DNA of 64,000 nucleotides. It comes from WHSW01 sp963851045 (GTDB lineage: Bacteria; Actinomycetota; Thermoleophilia; Solirubrobacterales; 70-9). Position numbers and translations under genes: made by a program. Shown here in pieces: positions 6,633 to 15,855 of the stretch (position 1 is the first letter of the stretch; each line of letters begins with the position of its first letter). Under the pieces are notes generated by a model that made no database searches, had not been told where the DNA came from, and saw nothing but the letters and a program-made list of their open reading frames with translations. The DNA lies in contig CAWKNC010000001.1 of the NCBI GenBank assembly GCA_963851045.1, positions 930,001-994,000 on the forward strand, written 5' to 3'.

Positions 6633-8735
6633 TCAGGCCTCTCTGAGTCCGAACCGCTCGTGCAGGCGCCGCAACGGCGCGGGCGCCCACCAGTTCCACT
6701 TGCCCAAGAGGCGCATCAGCGACGGCACCAACAGCGCGCGGATGATGGTCGCGTCGATCAGGACCGCGACCGCGGTACCGAAGCCGAGTTGCTTCAAGAA
6801 GATGATCTGCGAGGTGACGAAGGCGCCAATCGCGACGGCGAACAGCAGCGCGGCGGCGGTGACGATACGCCCGGTGCGCTCGAGTCCGACCGCCACCGAC
6901 TCACGATCGTCATAGCCGCCATCGCGCGCTTCCTTAATGCGGGCGAGCAGGAAGACGCCGTAATCGGTGGAGAGCCCGAAGGCGACTGCGAATAGCAGCA
7001 GGGGTTGGGTCGATTCCAGGCCACCCTGGCTCGTGTAGCCGAGAATGTTCTCGAAACGACCGTCCTGGAAGACCAGGACGAGGATGCCGAAAGTCGCGCT
7101 CAGGCCGAGAGCGTTCATCAGCACCTGCTTGATCGGCAGGACGACCGATCCGGTCATCAAAAAGAGAATCACGAAGGTGACGAGCACGACGATCGCGAGG
7201 ACGATGGGTAGGTGTTGGCCGAGGCTCGCTTGCAGATCGAGATAGTGGGCGGTGAACCCGCTCACGAGAACCCCGTCGATCTGATCGCGAATGCGCTCCA
7301 CCGTTGCCTGGCTTGCCTCCGACAGCGGCGCGGTCTTTGAGATCGCGTTGATCACGTAGGAACCGTCGGGCAGACGCTGCGGGGGGTCGACTGAGGCAAC
7401 GCCGGGGGTCCGCTTCACATCCGCGACGATCTGGTCGACCTCGGATTTATCCAAGGCCGAAGCGGCGAGCGTGATCGGTGAGTCATGGAAGGGCGGGAAG
7501 TCCGCGCGCAGCGCATCGTCGACCTGACGGGCGCTGGCTGTCTGGGGGAGCACCTGCCCATCGACGGACGTGAACTTGATCCCGAGAAACGGCAGCCCCA
7601 TGACGATCAAAAGCACCGAGGCAGCGATCGCGATCCTTCCCGGAAAGCGCATGACCAGCTGCGAGAGCCGGTACCAAAACCCCTCGACGGCGGGCCGCGA
7701 GTCGGCATCCGCGCGACGCCTGAGAAACGCCGGGGAGAGCGAGTTCACACGCTCGCCGAGCACCGAGAGGACGGCGGGCAAGACGAGCAGGCTGATCGCG
7801 GCCGCAATCAGGGCGACGAGCGCCCCGCCGATGCCCATGGAGTAGAGGAAGCGCTGCGGGAAGACGATTAGCGACGCGAGCGCGCCGGCGACCGTCAGCG
7901 AGCTGAACAAAACCGTACGCCCGGCGGTCGCCATCGTCCTCCTCATCGCGGTGAGCCCGGGGCCGGTGCGCGCGATTTCTTCTCGGTATCGCGAGACCAT
8001 GAAGAGGCTGTAGTCGATCGCCAATCCCAGCCCGAGGCCCGTGACGAGGTTGAGCGCAAAGATCGAGACAGAGGTGACCTCGCTTGCTGCGCGCAGCATC
8101 ACGAACGTGCCCACGATCGCAAGGCCGCCTACGAACAGCGGCAACAGCGCTGCGACGAGGCTGCGGAAGAAGAGCAGCGAGAGCAGGAAGAGGATCGGGA
8201 AGGCGTAGAGCTCGGCGGTCTGCAGATCGCTCTCGGTCTGATCGTTGACCTGTTTTTGGATGAGGGCCGAGCCACCAACTGTGATCCCCTGGTCCCCGCC
8301 GAAGTCCTCGGCGATTCGCTCCGCGGTCGTCTGGTTGGAGTCGTCGTCATCTGAGCGCAGCGACACAGCGAGATAGGTCGAGTCGCCGTCGTGCGAGACG
8401 AAGGCGTTGGACTCGGTGGTGAGGTAGCCGTTGACCGCCGCGACTGCCTTGTCGTCCGCCAGCGCCGAGGAGATCTCCTTGACCCGTTTCGCACCATCCG
8501 GGCCCTTGACGTCGACGCCGTCGATCAGCACGACCACCTCGGTGGCGCGGTAGCCCGCGTCCTCGAGCCGCTGCTCGGCGATCACGCTCTCGGTATCGGG
8601 GTCGTCGGCGCCGTACGGGTCGAGGCGGTCAGCGACGCCGGCGCCGAGGACGCCGGCGATCGCAAAGAGGATCGCCGCAAAGATCAGGACGCGCTTGGGG
8701 CGGTGGTCCGCCAGTCGAGCCAGCCGTTCGATCAT
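6633..8735 (-). CDS. MMPL/RND-family transporter
   Basis: A 700-residue integral membrane protein with the MMPL duplication. TM1 (about 17-37) is followed by an extracellular loop, five TM helices (about 170-320), TM7 near 368, a second loop and a second helix bundle (about 510-680). GLGLAIDYSLFMVSRYREE and FGLSTDYGVFLLARIKEA are the paired RND motifs carrying the proton-relay Asp-Tyr dyads in helices 4 and 10. Such pumps move lipids or drugs. Its start overlaps the stop of a PadR regulator (ATGA), a layout typical of PadR-controlled exporters. The substrate cannot be told from sequence; polyketide/lipid export or drug efflux is likely. Confidence 0.93.
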   Translation of the reverse strand: MIERLARLADHRPKRVLIFAAILFAIAGVLGAGVADRLDPYGADDPDTESVIAEQRLEDAGYRATEVVVLIDGVDVKGPDGAKRVKEISSALADDKAVAAVNGYLTTESNAFVSHDGDSTYLAVSLRSDDDDSNQTTAERIAEDFGGDQGITVGGSALIQKQVNDQTESDLQTAELYAFPILFLLSLLFFRSLVAALLPLFVGGLAIVGTFVMLRAASEVTSVSIFALNLVTGLGLGLAIDYSLFMVSRYREEIARTGPGLTAMRRTMATAGRTVLFSSLTVAGALASLIVFPQRFLYSMGIGGALVALIAAAISLLVLPAVLSVLGERVNSLSPAFLRRRADADSRPAVEGFWYRLSQLVMRFPGRIAIAASVLLIVMGLPFLGIKFTSVDGQVLPQTASARQVDDALRADFPPFHDSPITLAASALDKSEVDQIVADVKRTPGVASVDPPQRLPDGSYVINAISKTAPLSEASQATVERIRDQIDGVLVSGFTAHYLDLQASLGQHLPIVLAIVVLVTFVILFLMTGSVVLPIKQVLMNALGLSATFGILVLVFQDGRFENILGYTSQGGLESTQPLLLFAVAFGLSTDYGVFLLARIKEARDGGYDDRESVAVGLERTGRIVTAAALLFAVAIGAFVTSQIIFLKQLGFGTAVAVLIDATIIRALLVPSLMRLLGKWNWWAPAPLRRLHERFGLREA

Positions 8736-9247
8736 GCGCTTGCTGCCTCCTTTTCACACCAGGACGAGACGAACTCGTGAAACGCGATGCCGAACCGAAG
8801 GGCGGTGCCGGGACCGCCTTCGGACTCGAGGTCCTTGGCAGCCCCGATCGCGCGAAGTTCGGACGCGAGCTTGCGGTGTAGGTCGCGCTTGGCTGAAAGC
8901 GCCGCTTGGGTGCCGCCCGGGCCGGCAGCACCGGAGAAGAAGAGCTTCAGCAGGCTCTCGTCGCGCATCTCGTGGATCTCGGGCGGCTGCGCGAGCCAGC
9001 GCTTGAGCGTCTCGCGCCCCTCGGCGGTGAGCTCGAACTCGATTCGCCGGCGGGCCGTAGCGGGGTCCGGGCGCCCCTCGATCAGGCCCTGGTCGGCGAG
9101 GTTGCGGAGCTCGGGATAGATCTGTCCGTAGCTGGCTGCCCAGAAATAGCGGGTCGAGTCATCGACAAGCTGTTTGATCTCGTAGCCGCACATCGGCCGC
9201 AGGCCGAGCATCCCGAGGATGACGTAAGCGGTGGGGTTCAGCACCAT
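8732..9247 (-). CDS. PadR-family transcriptional regulator
   Basis: A 171-residue protein with an N-terminal winged helix of PadR type (YVILGMLGLRPMCGYEIKQL, then YGQIYPELRNLADQGLIEGR and FELTAEGRETLKRWL) and a C-terminal helical dimerisation region (about 110-171). It is cotranscribed with the MMPL pump through a 4-bp overlap. It therefore probably represses that pump and itself until an effector binds. The upstream 150 bp also hold the left REP cluster. No clear operator palindrome is visible immediately upstream of its ATG at 9247. Confidence 0.93.
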   Translation of the reverse strand: MVLNPTAYVILGMLGLRPMCGYEIKQLVDDSTRYFWAASYGQIYPELRNLADQGLIEGRPDPATARRRIEFELTAEGRETLKRWLAQPPEIHEMRDESLLKLFFSGAAGPGGTQAALSAKRDLHRKLASELRAIGAAKDLESEGGPGTALRFGIAFHEFVSSWCEKEAASA

Positions 9248-9313
9248 GTATCAGCCAGATATATCGGCCTTCCCCGCCCCAATGTGTGAGTTCCATCACT
9301 GGCCCACAACCCC

Positions 9314-9368
9314 CACCACAGAGGGGCCACACCACAGAGGGGTCAGACCCCAAGGGGTCAGACCCCTT
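9314..9368. repeat. REP-type repeats upstream of the RAYT transposase
   Basis: A direct repeat CACCACAGAGGGG occurs at 9314-9326 and 9330-9342. It is followed by GGGGTCAGACCCC at 9339-9351 and again at 9354-9366, the latter within the 17-nt inverted repeat AAGGGGTCAGACCCCTT (9352-9368). CGGCGCGAAGCGGGG follows shortly after. The same palindrome flanks the other end of the transposase gene. Confidence 0.85.
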
Positions 9369-9404
9369 AACGGCGCGAAGCGGGGCCGTGGGCTTGTACT
9401 GGTC

Positions 9405-9986
9405 GTGCCACGCAGGCCTCGCGAGAATCAAGCCGGGGGCATCTATCACGTGTTCGCTCGCGGCATAAACCGCGCTGCGATCTACCTCGATGACCGCGAT
9501 CGGCGCCGCTACCTCGAGCGCCTGGAGCAGGTGGCGCGCCGGCTGCGGTGGCGCGGGTTGGCCTATTGCTTGATGGACAACCACGTGCACCTGCTTGTCG
9601 AGACACCCGATCCGAACCTGAGTGAGGGAATGCGGCTGCTTCACGGTGCGTACGGGCAGTGGTTCAACATCCGCCACCATCGCGTCGGTCACCTGTTCCA
9701 GGGCCGGTACGGATCCGTGCCCATGAAGTCGGATGGACAGGTTTGCGCCGCCGCGCTCTACATCGCACGCAATCCGGTGAGCGCTGCACTCTGCAAGGCG
9801 CCAGACGATTGGCCGTGGGGCAGCTTCCAGGCAACCGCGGCTGGGCGAGTGCCGTCCTGGATGGACGACCTCCGGCTTCTGGCGTTCTTTGGATCGGATC
9901 GCGAAGTCGCTCGCCGGCATTTCTCGGAGATGGCGCGAGCTGATCCGCAGGCAAATCTAAAAGGGGTCAGACCCCGCGGGGTCTGA
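9405..9986 (+). CDS. REP-associated tyrosine transposase (Y1/HUH, RAYT)
   Basis: A 193-residue protein starting GTG at 9405 (MPRRPRENQAGGIYHVFARG). Longer upstream starts would translate through the REP repeats. The HUH metal motif is DNHVHLLVE. The segment ALYIARNPVSAAL matches the RAYT helix pattern YIxxNPVxAxL, which carries the catalytic Tyr. RAYTs are single-copy, IS200-like HUH nucleases thought to spread REP sequences. REP copies bracket the gene and the stop codon TGA (9984-9986) lies inside the right-hand REP, so the last residues (KGVRPRGV) are REP-encoded. It is intact by length, so activity is possible. It sits between a PadR gene and a GH3 gene. Confidence 0.92.
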   Translation: MPRRPRENQAGGIYHVFARGINRAAIYLDDRDRRRYLERLEQVARRLRWRGLAYCLMDNHVHLLVETPDPNLSEGMRLLHGAYGQWFNIRHHRVGHLFQGRYGSVPMKSDGQVCAAALYIARNPVSAALCKAPDDWPWGSFQATAAGRVPSWMDDLRLLAFFGSDREVARRHFSEMARADPQANLKGVRPRGV

Positions 9987-9993
9987 CCCCTTT
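9959..9993. repeat. Inverted REP pair downstream of the RAYT
   Basis: GGGGTCAGACCCC (9963-9975), a GC spacer, then its reverse complement GGGGTCTGACCCC (9978-9990), framed by AAAA and TTT. This is a near-perfect 34-nt palindrome able to form a strong hairpin. It contains the transposase stop codon and may also end transcription from both sides. Confidence 0.85.
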
Positions 9994-10002
9994 CGCGGGG
10001 GG

Positions 10003-11181
10003 TTAGAGGAGGCCGAGCGAGCGCTTGAGCTCGATCACGCGTGCGGCTGCCTGCTGCAGGCGCTCGATGGGAAGCTCGCCTCCGTTCGCGGCCGCCGCGA
10101 TCGCCTCGGCGGCTCCCGTCGTGTCCTCGGGCGCGTCGATGCGGACCAGGTCTGCGCCGGCCGCGAGCGCGGTCACCGCCGCCTTCGGGACCGACGAGCC
10201 GAAGCGCACGGCGCCGGCACCGAGGTCGTCTGTGATCGCGACGCCCTCGAAACCGAGCTCGTCGCGCAGCAGGTCCGTGGCGATGAGCGCCGACATCGAG
10301 GCCGGGGTCACCGGGTCAAAGGCCGAGTAGAACGCGTGGGAGAGAACGACGGCCGGCATCCCCTGACCGAAGGCGACGACGAAGGGCGCGAGGTCGCGGT
10401 TGGCAAGGGTCTCGGCGTCGATGCCGACCGTGGCCGGGGCGCGGTTCGTGTCCTGGGATGCCCCGCCAAGGCCGGGGAAGTGAAGCGCCGCGCAGGCGAT
10501 GTTGCCGCGCTCACACCCGCGAAGCGCAGCAGCGGTCAGGCCGGTCACGGTCGCAGGGTCGTCGGAGAAGGCGCGGTCGCCAAGTGGGCTGCCGAGGGTG
10601 GCGACGTCGGCGACGGGGAAAAGGTTGAGGTCGAACCCGGCGCGTCGCAGGGCCGTGGCGGCCTCCGCAGCCCACGCCTCAGCGTCGTCGGGATCGGCGA
10701 CCTCGCCAACCGCCAGCTCGGTCCGCGACGGCGGCAGATCGGCGAGCGCGCGGTCGTCGCCGCCCTCCTGAGCGACGGTCATCAGCGGCGGCATCAGGCC
10801 GTTGTCGGACGCCGAGGCGCTGATCGCCTTGACCAGCGCCTCGCCCGTCGTGGCGTCGGTCCAATTGTCGGCGTCGACGATGACACCGCCGAACTGGTTG
10901 AGCCCCAGGGTCGCGAGCGCCGGGTCGTTCGGATCGGTCCCATCGAAGCCCAGAAGGAGCACCTGGCGGGCGAGCTCGTCGATGCTCATCGACTCCGCCA
11001 TGGCCACGGCTTCCGGCGAGATGCCGGCGGTCGCCGACGCGGGGGTCTGCTCGCCCGTCCCGCCGCCGGAGGAGCGAAAGAACGCCAGCCATACGAGCAC
11101 GGCGGCCGCGACCACGATCGCCACGGCGAGCGCACGGCGCTCGATGATTACGCGTCGAGAGGGGGTGTTGGGACTCGTCAT
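10003..11181 (-). CDS. Glycoside hydrolase family 3 (NagZ-like) protein with altered catalytic loop
   Basis: A 392-residue protein with an N-terminal membrane anchor (about 15-34, LAVAIVVAAAVLVWLAFF), a linker, and a GH3 N-domain TIM barrel from about residue 58. The nucleophile Asp is present in AITDDLGAG. In NagZ the loop reads KHFPGHGDTxxDSH and its D/H dyad is the acid/base. Here it is LHFPGLGGASQDTN, so the Lys, the second His and the dyad His (now Asn) are missing. Family members cleave beta-N-acetylglucosaminides in wall recycling. With these changes the protein may be inactive, phosphorolytic or a binding protein. It is divergent from lysC by about 30 bp. Confidence 0.85.
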   Translation of the reverse strand: MTSPNTPSRRVIIERRALAVAIVVAAAVLVWLAFFRSSGGGTGEQTPASATAGISPEAVAMAESMSIDELARQVLLLGFDGTDPNDPALATLGLNQFGGVIVDADNWTDATTGEALVKAISASASDNGLMPPLMTVAQEGGDDRALADLPPSRTELAVGEVADPDDAEAWAAEAATALRRAGFDLNLFPVADVATLGSPLGDRAFSDDPATVTGLTAAALRGCERGNIACAALHFPGLGGASQDTNRAPATVGIDAETLANRDLAPFVVAFGQGMPAVVLSHAFYSAFDPVTPASMSALIATDLLRDELGFEGVAITDDLGAGAVRFGSSVPKAAVTALAAGADLVRIDAPEDTTGAAEAIAAAANGGELPIERLQQAAARVIELKRSLGLL

Positions 11182-11210
11182 GCGACGGGCGATCGTATTC
11201 TCAGCCGTCG

Positions 11211-12509
11211 ATGCCGAAGACGCTTGCCTCAGAAACGGTCGTGATGAAGTTTGGCGGAACCTCCGTCGCCGAGCCCGAGGACCTCAAGCGCGCCGCGCGG
11301 CGGATCGTCTCCGCGCGCGAAAGCGGCAGGCAGGTCGTGGCCGTGCTCTCAGCACGGGGCAAGACCACGGATGATCTCGTCGCCGCCGCGTACGAGATCT
11401 CCGACCGGCCACTCGAGCGCGAGATGGACATGCTTCTGTCGACCGGCGAGCGCATCTCTTGCGCGCTCTGCGCCATGGCGATCCACGACATGGGCCACCA
11501 CGCGATCTCACTCACGGGCTCGCAGGCGGGGATCGTCACCGATTCCTCGCACACGAAGGCGCGGATCATCGACGTGCGGGCCGACCGCATCCGCGACGCC
11601 CTTGCAGCGGACAGGATCGTCCTCGTCGCCGGCTTTCAGGGCGTGTCCGGCGACTCGAAGGACGTGACCACGCTGGGGCGCGGCGGCTCGGATACGACAG
11701 CTGTCGCGATTGCGGCCGCCCTTGGTGCCGATGTCTGCGAGATCTACACCGATGTCGACGGCGTCTTCAGCGCCGATCCGCGCATCGTCCCCGAGGCGCA
11801 AAAGCTCACCCAGGTGTCCTTCGACGAGATGCTCGAGATGTCGTCGTCGGGCGCGGGGGTGCTGCAGCTTCGGTCGGTCGAGTACGGCCGCAACCATGGC
11901 GTCACCATTCACTGCAGAAGCTCGTTCAACGAGGGCCCAGGTACCCTCGTCGTCGCCGAGGACGTGACGATGGAGCAGCCGATGGTCACAGCCGTCACGC
12001 ATGCCTACGAGGCGCGCGTGACCCTGACCGGACTCACCGACGAGCCCGGCGTTGCCGGACGTGTTTTCGGCGCCCTCTCAGACGCCAACGTCAACGTCGA
12101 CATGATCATCCAGAACGAGCCGGTCTCCGACGACCAGAAGGCCGATCTCTCGTTCACGATCGCCCGCGACGACCTGCGCTCCGCGACCGACGTGCTCGAG
12201 CCGCTCGAGGTCGGCGGGGTGGAGACCGATCCCGACGTCGGCAAGGTTTCGATCGTCGGCGCCGGCATGCGCAGTCATCCCGGCGTCGCCGCCAAGGTCT
12301 TCACCACGCTTGGTGAGGAGGGGATCAACATCGAGATGATCTCCACGTCGCCGATCAAGATCTCGTGCGTTATCGCCGCGGAGCGCGTCCCCGATGCGGT
12401 CAGGGCGATCCACACCGCCTTCGATCTCGGCGCGGACGCCGTGCGCGAGGAGGACCCGGCCGGCGAGCACCGCCCGACCGTGCGTCCCGACGATGAGGCG
12501 GCGGGATGA
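11211..12509 (+). CDS. lysC: Aspartokinase
   Basis: A 432-residue protein that phosphorylates aspartate, the first step towards Lys, Met, Thr and diaminopimelate. The kinase motif KFGGTSV is at residues 13-19. Other catalytic stretches are STGERISC, TLGRGGSDTTAVA and ITYTDVDGV-like EIYTDVDGVFSADPR. Two C-terminal ACT domains (from about 275 and 355; VTLTGLTDEPGVAG and VSIVGAGMRSHPGVAAKVF) would bind feedback inhibitors. An internal GTG/ATG start giving a separate beta subunit, as known in Corynebacterium, is possible but I cannot decide it. The stop overlaps the asd start by 4 bp, so the two pathway enzymes are coupled. Confidence 0.96.
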   Translation: MPKTLASETVVMKFGGTSVAEPEDLKRAARRIVSARESGRQVVAVLSARGKTTDDLVAAAYEISDRPLEREMDMLLSTGERISCALCAMAIHDMGHHAISLTGSQAGIVTDSSHTKARIIDVRADRIRDALAADRIVLVAGFQGVSGDSKDVTTLGRGGSDTTAVAIAAALGADVCEIYTDVDGVFSADPRIVPEAQKLTQVSFDEMLEMSSSGAGVLQLRSVEYGRNHGVTIHCRSSFNEGPGTLVVAEDVTMEQPMVTAVTHAYEARVTLTGLTDEPGVAGRVFGALSDANVNVDMIIQNEPVSDDQKADLSFTIARDDLRSATDVLEPLEVGGVETDPDVGKVSIVGAGMRSHPGVAAKVFTTLGEEGINIEMISTSPIKISCVIAAERVPDAVRAIHTAFDLGADAVREEDPAGEHRPTVRPDDEAAG

Positions 12510-13561
12510 GCTACCGAGTTGGTGTCGTGGGTGCGACCGGCGCGGTCGGCTCGACGCTGCTCGAGGTGTTGACCGAGCGCGAGTTTCCGGCCTCCGAGGT
12601 TGTCGCTTTCGCCTCCGAGCGTTCAGCCGGCAAGAGGATCGCGTTTGGCGCGGGCGAGCTCGAGTGCGTCCCGCTCAGCGACGAGTCGATTCAGGGCTTC
12701 GACGTCATCCTCTCCTCGGCGGGGGGAGCGATCAGCTCCGAATGGGCGCCGCGGTTCGTCGATGCCGGCGCCGTGGTCGTCGACAACACCAGCTTTTGGC
12801 GGATGCATCCCGATGTGCCGCTCGTGATCCCGGAGATCAATCCCGACGCCGCAGGCCACCACAACGGGTTGATCGCCAACCCGAACTGCTCGACGATGCA
12901 GCTGATGATCGCCCTCGGTCCGATTCACCGAGAGGTCGGAATCGATCGGATCGTGATCTCGACTTACCAGTCGGTCTCAGGCACCGGACAGCGTGCTGTG
13001 GAAGAGCTTCGCGACCAGTCCCACGCAATTCTTCACGAGCAGCAACCCGAGCCCCCCGCGGTCTACCCGCACCGCATCGCGTTCAACGTGCTGCCGCAGG
13101 TCGAGACGTTCAAAGATGGCGACGACTACACGACCGAGGAGCGCAAGCTGATGGCGGAAACCCGCAAGATCCTCGGCGATGACAACGAGTCGATCGGGAT
13201 CTCGGCAACCTGCGCGCGGGTGCCCGTCTACGTCGGCCACTCGCAGTCGGTGAACATCCAGACCTCGACCGAGCTCTCGCCTGAGGATGCGAGAGCGCTG
13301 ATCGGGGCGGCCGACGGCACGCTGGTCGTGGACGCGCCGGGCGAGGGCGTCTACCCGACGGCGACGGAGGTGGCGGGCCGCGATGAGGTGCTCATCGGCC
13401 GGATCCGCCGCGACCCCTCGCACGAGCTCTGCCTCAACATGTGGATCGTCGGCGACAACCTCCGCAAGGGCGCGGCGACGAATGCCGTCCAGGTCGCCGA
13501 GCTGCTCGCCGAGCGCGACCTGATCCGCGTCCCCACTGGCGCCGCTGCCCTAGCGGCCTAG
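12506..13561 (+). CDS. asd: Aspartate-semialdehyde dehydrogenase
   Basis: A 351-residue NADP-dependent enzyme that reduces aspartyl phosphate to the semialdehyde, directly after aspartokinase. The Rossmann motif GVVGATGAVGSTLLEVL is at the N-terminus. The active-site Cys is in NPNCSTMQL (about 131) and substrate-binding residues lie in QSVSGTGQRAVEEL. HSQSVNIQT carries the conserved His region. The length is normal. ATG at 12506 overlaps the lysC stop (ATGA). A membrane protein gene begins 9 bp downstream and may share the transcript. Confidence 0.97.
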   Translation: MSYRVGVVGATGAVGSTLLEVLTEREFPASEVVAFASERSAGKRIAFGAGELECVPLSDESIQGFDVILSSAGGAISSEWAPRFVDAGAVVVDNTSFWRMHPDVPLVIPEINPDAAGHHNGLIANPNCSTMQLMIALGPIHREVGIDRIVISTYQSVSGTGQRAVEELRDQSHAILHEQQPEPPAVYPHRIAFNVLPQVETFKDGDDYTTEERKLMAETRKILGDDNESIGISATCARVPVYVGHSQSVNIQTSTELSPEDARALIGAADGTLVVDAPGEGVYPTATEVAGRDEVLIGRIRRDPSHELCLNMWIVGDNLRKGAATNAVQVAELLAERDLIRVPTGAAALAA

Positions 13562-13570
13562 AGGGCGGAC

Positions 13571-15814
13571 TTGGCCGGGGCGCTCGCCTCCGCCGCGCTG
13601 CTCGTCGGCGGATCGCTCGTCGTCGGCCAGGCGCTCCTCGTTCTCTGCGGCACGCGCAGGTGGACGGCACTCGCCGGCCCCGTCGGCTTGGCCGCATGGC
13701 TGTGCCTGGCGGGCGTGACAGCGGGGTGGGGCGGCCGTGGCCCCGCCATCGCGATCGCGTGTGGTGTCGCGCTCGTGGCGGCACTGGCCGTGGTCGCCCG
13801 GTCGATGCCGCGCCCGCCGCTTTCGCTCCCGGCGCTCGCAGCGCTCGGCCTGACGTGCCTGGCCGCCGCGATCCCCTTCATCGCCTCGGGCCACGTCGGG
13901 ATCCTCGGCGTCGGGCTCGTCAACGACGACATGGCATCGCATCTGTTGCTCGCCGACTGGATCAACGAGCGCTTCCGGCCCGAGCCGGTGCTGATCGACC
14001 AGGGCTACCCGGTTGGCCCACACGCGCTCGTCGCAGGTCTTGCCGCGTTGCTGTCGGCGAGCTCGATCGACGTCTTCGCCGGTTTGACCCTCGCGATCCC
14101 CATGCTCACCGCCCTCGTTGCCTACGGAGCGCTGAGCGGCCTGCGGCCCGCGCTTCGCGGCACCGCGTCGGTCTTGGTCGCGCTCCCGTACCTGGCGGCC
14201 GCCTACCTCGCCCAGGAGGCGTTCAAGGAGCCAATCGTCGCTCTCTTTCTGCTCGCGTTCGCGCTATTGCTTGCCAGAGCGGACGAGATGGGGTGGCGCG
14301 TGGCTGTGGCGCTCGGCGTCCTCGCCGCGGGCACGACCTACGTCTACTCGTTCCCCGGCCTGCTCTGGCTCGGCGGGGCAGCGGCGATCTGGGCCGCGTT
14401 TGAACTCGCGAAGGCTCGAAGGGCGTCCGGCTACCAACTGTCGAGCGCGAGCCGCCTTTCGGCGCTGGTGGGTGTCGGGGTGGGGGTCGGCACACTGGTC
14501 TTGCTGATGCTTCCGGAGGCGGGGCGACTTGCGGACTTCATCGACTTTCGCGCTCTGGATCCGGATCGGGCCAACGAGGGCGGGCTGGGGAACCTTCCCG
14601 GGCAGCTCTCGCCGCTTGAGGCGTTCGGGATCTGGCCCACGAGCGAGTTCCGACTGTCGGCGAGCGCGAGCAGCGCGCCGGCGATCATCTTCTACGCGGG
14701 TGGCCTCCTGGGTGTCGCGGCCCTCGCGCTCGCTCTGCCGCGCTGGATTCGCCGCCACGGCCCGGCGCTCCCGGCCGCGCTCGCAACGGCCGCGCTGCTT
14801 TACGTCGCGGCCCGTGCCTTCGGGACCGTCTACACGTCAGCCAAGGCACTCGCCATAGCCGCCCCGCTGATTGCCCTTCTCACCCTCGGCGGCCTCGCGA
14901 GTTCGGCGAAACGACCGCTTCAGATTCTCGCCGCAGTCTTCGCGCTTGCTGCCGGCGGCTCGAGCTTTTTGATCCTGCGCCAAGCGCCCGTGGCCCCGAC
15001 TTCCCACGCCGACCAGCTCGCCGAGATCCGGCCGCTCGTGCAGGGCGAGAAGGTGCTCTTCCTGGGCCGCGACAACTTCATCCTCTACGAGCTACGAGGC
15101 GCGAAGCCCTACGTGGCGGTCAAGAACTTCTATGTCCCGGACACGTTCTATGCCGAGCCCAATCCGGACATCGCGAACGTCTTCTCGAAGTTCGACTTCG
15201 ACTCGGTAACCGCGCAAACACTGGCGGAGTTCCCCTTCGTCGTGACGACGTCGGCGAGCTATCAGAGCCAAGCGCCACCGGGATACGAGGTGGTGAAGGA
15301 GACCACCGATTACATCCTCTGGCGCCAGGGCACGGACCCCAGCGGTCGCACGCCGGGAGAGATCGACGCCGCGCCCGGCCGGACGGGAGGCTGCCCGGCA
15401 GCCAGGCCGAGGACCGTTTCCAGCTTCGCAACCGAGCCGATCGCGTTGCCCGAGACCGAGTGGTCGCAGACGACCGTCGAGAGCGGCGAGTCGGCGACGA
15501 TTGGGATCGACTTGCCGCCGGGGAGCTGGAGCGTCTCCCTGCAATACGACGCGACCCGTCCGATCACGATCTCGGCCGAGGGGTCCGAGCAGACCCTCCC
15601 CGGCAACCTCGATTTCCGCGGCCCCGGGCCCTACTGGCCGGCCGGGGTCATCGACGGGGGCCCGCAGGAGATCACCGTCACGGTTGAGGACCCGCCGCTG
15701 GCCGGACGCCTAATGGGTGCCCACTCGACCGCCCACCTCGGTCCGATCGCGGCGGTGCGCACCGGCCAGCGCGGTGACGCCTGCGGCGGCTACGTCGACT
15801 GGTACATCGAGTGA
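13571..15814 (+). CDS. Large polytopic membrane protein, GT-C glycosyltransferase-like
   Basis: A 747-residue protein with about 11-12 hydrophobic helices in residues 1-470, then a soluble C-terminal half (about 475-747) with a beta-rich end. The first loop after the helices near residue 115 contains NDDMASHLLLADW. Acidic pairs followed by His are typical of the first loop of GT-C (PMT/ArnT-like) glycosyltransferases, which use polyprenyl-phosphate sugars. The start is TTG at 13571. The C-terminal domain (TISAEGSEQTLPGN, ITVTVEDPPLAG) looks like a carbohydrate-binding or jelly-roll fold. No firm family call is possible; cell-envelope glycosylation is the most likely role. It lies downstream of asd on the same strand. 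Confidence 0.6.
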   Translation: MAGALASAALLVGGSLVVGQALLVLCGTRRWTALAGPVGLAAWLCLAGVTAGWGGRGPAIAIACGVALVAALAVVARSMPRPPLSLPALAALGLTCLAAAIPFIASGHVGILGVGLVNDDMASHLLLADWINERFRPEPVLIDQGYPVGPHALVAGLAALLSASSIDVFAGLTLAIPMLTALVAYGALSGLRPALRGTASVLVALPYLAAAYLAQEAFKEPIVALFLLAFALLLARADEMGWRVAVALGVLAAGTTYVYSFPGLLWLGGAAAIWAAFELAKARRASGYQLSSASRLSALVGVGVGVGTLVLLMLPEAGRLADFIDFRALDPDRANEGGLGNLPGQLSPLEAFGIWPTSEFRLSASASSAPAIIFYAGGLLGVAALALALPRWIRRHGPALPAALATAALLYVAARAFGTVYTSAKALAIAAPLIALLTLGGLASSAKRPLQILAAVFALAAGGSSFLILRQAPVAPTSHADQLAEIRPLVQGEKVLFLGRDNFILYELRGAKPYVAVKNFYVPDTFYAEPNPDIANVFSKFDFDSVTAQTLAEFPFVVTTSASYQSQAPPGYEVVKETTDYILWRQGTDPSGRTPGEIDAAPGRTGGCPAARPRTVSSFATEPIALPETEWSQTTVESGESATIGIDLPPGSWSVSLQYDATRPITISAEGSEQTLPGNLDFRGPGPYWPAGVIDGGPQEITVTVEDPPLAGRLMGAHSTAHLGPIAAVRTGQRGDACGGYVDWYIE

Positions 15815-15855
15815 GGAGTGAGCCCGATCGAGCGCGCCGGCTCGCCGAGGATCGG

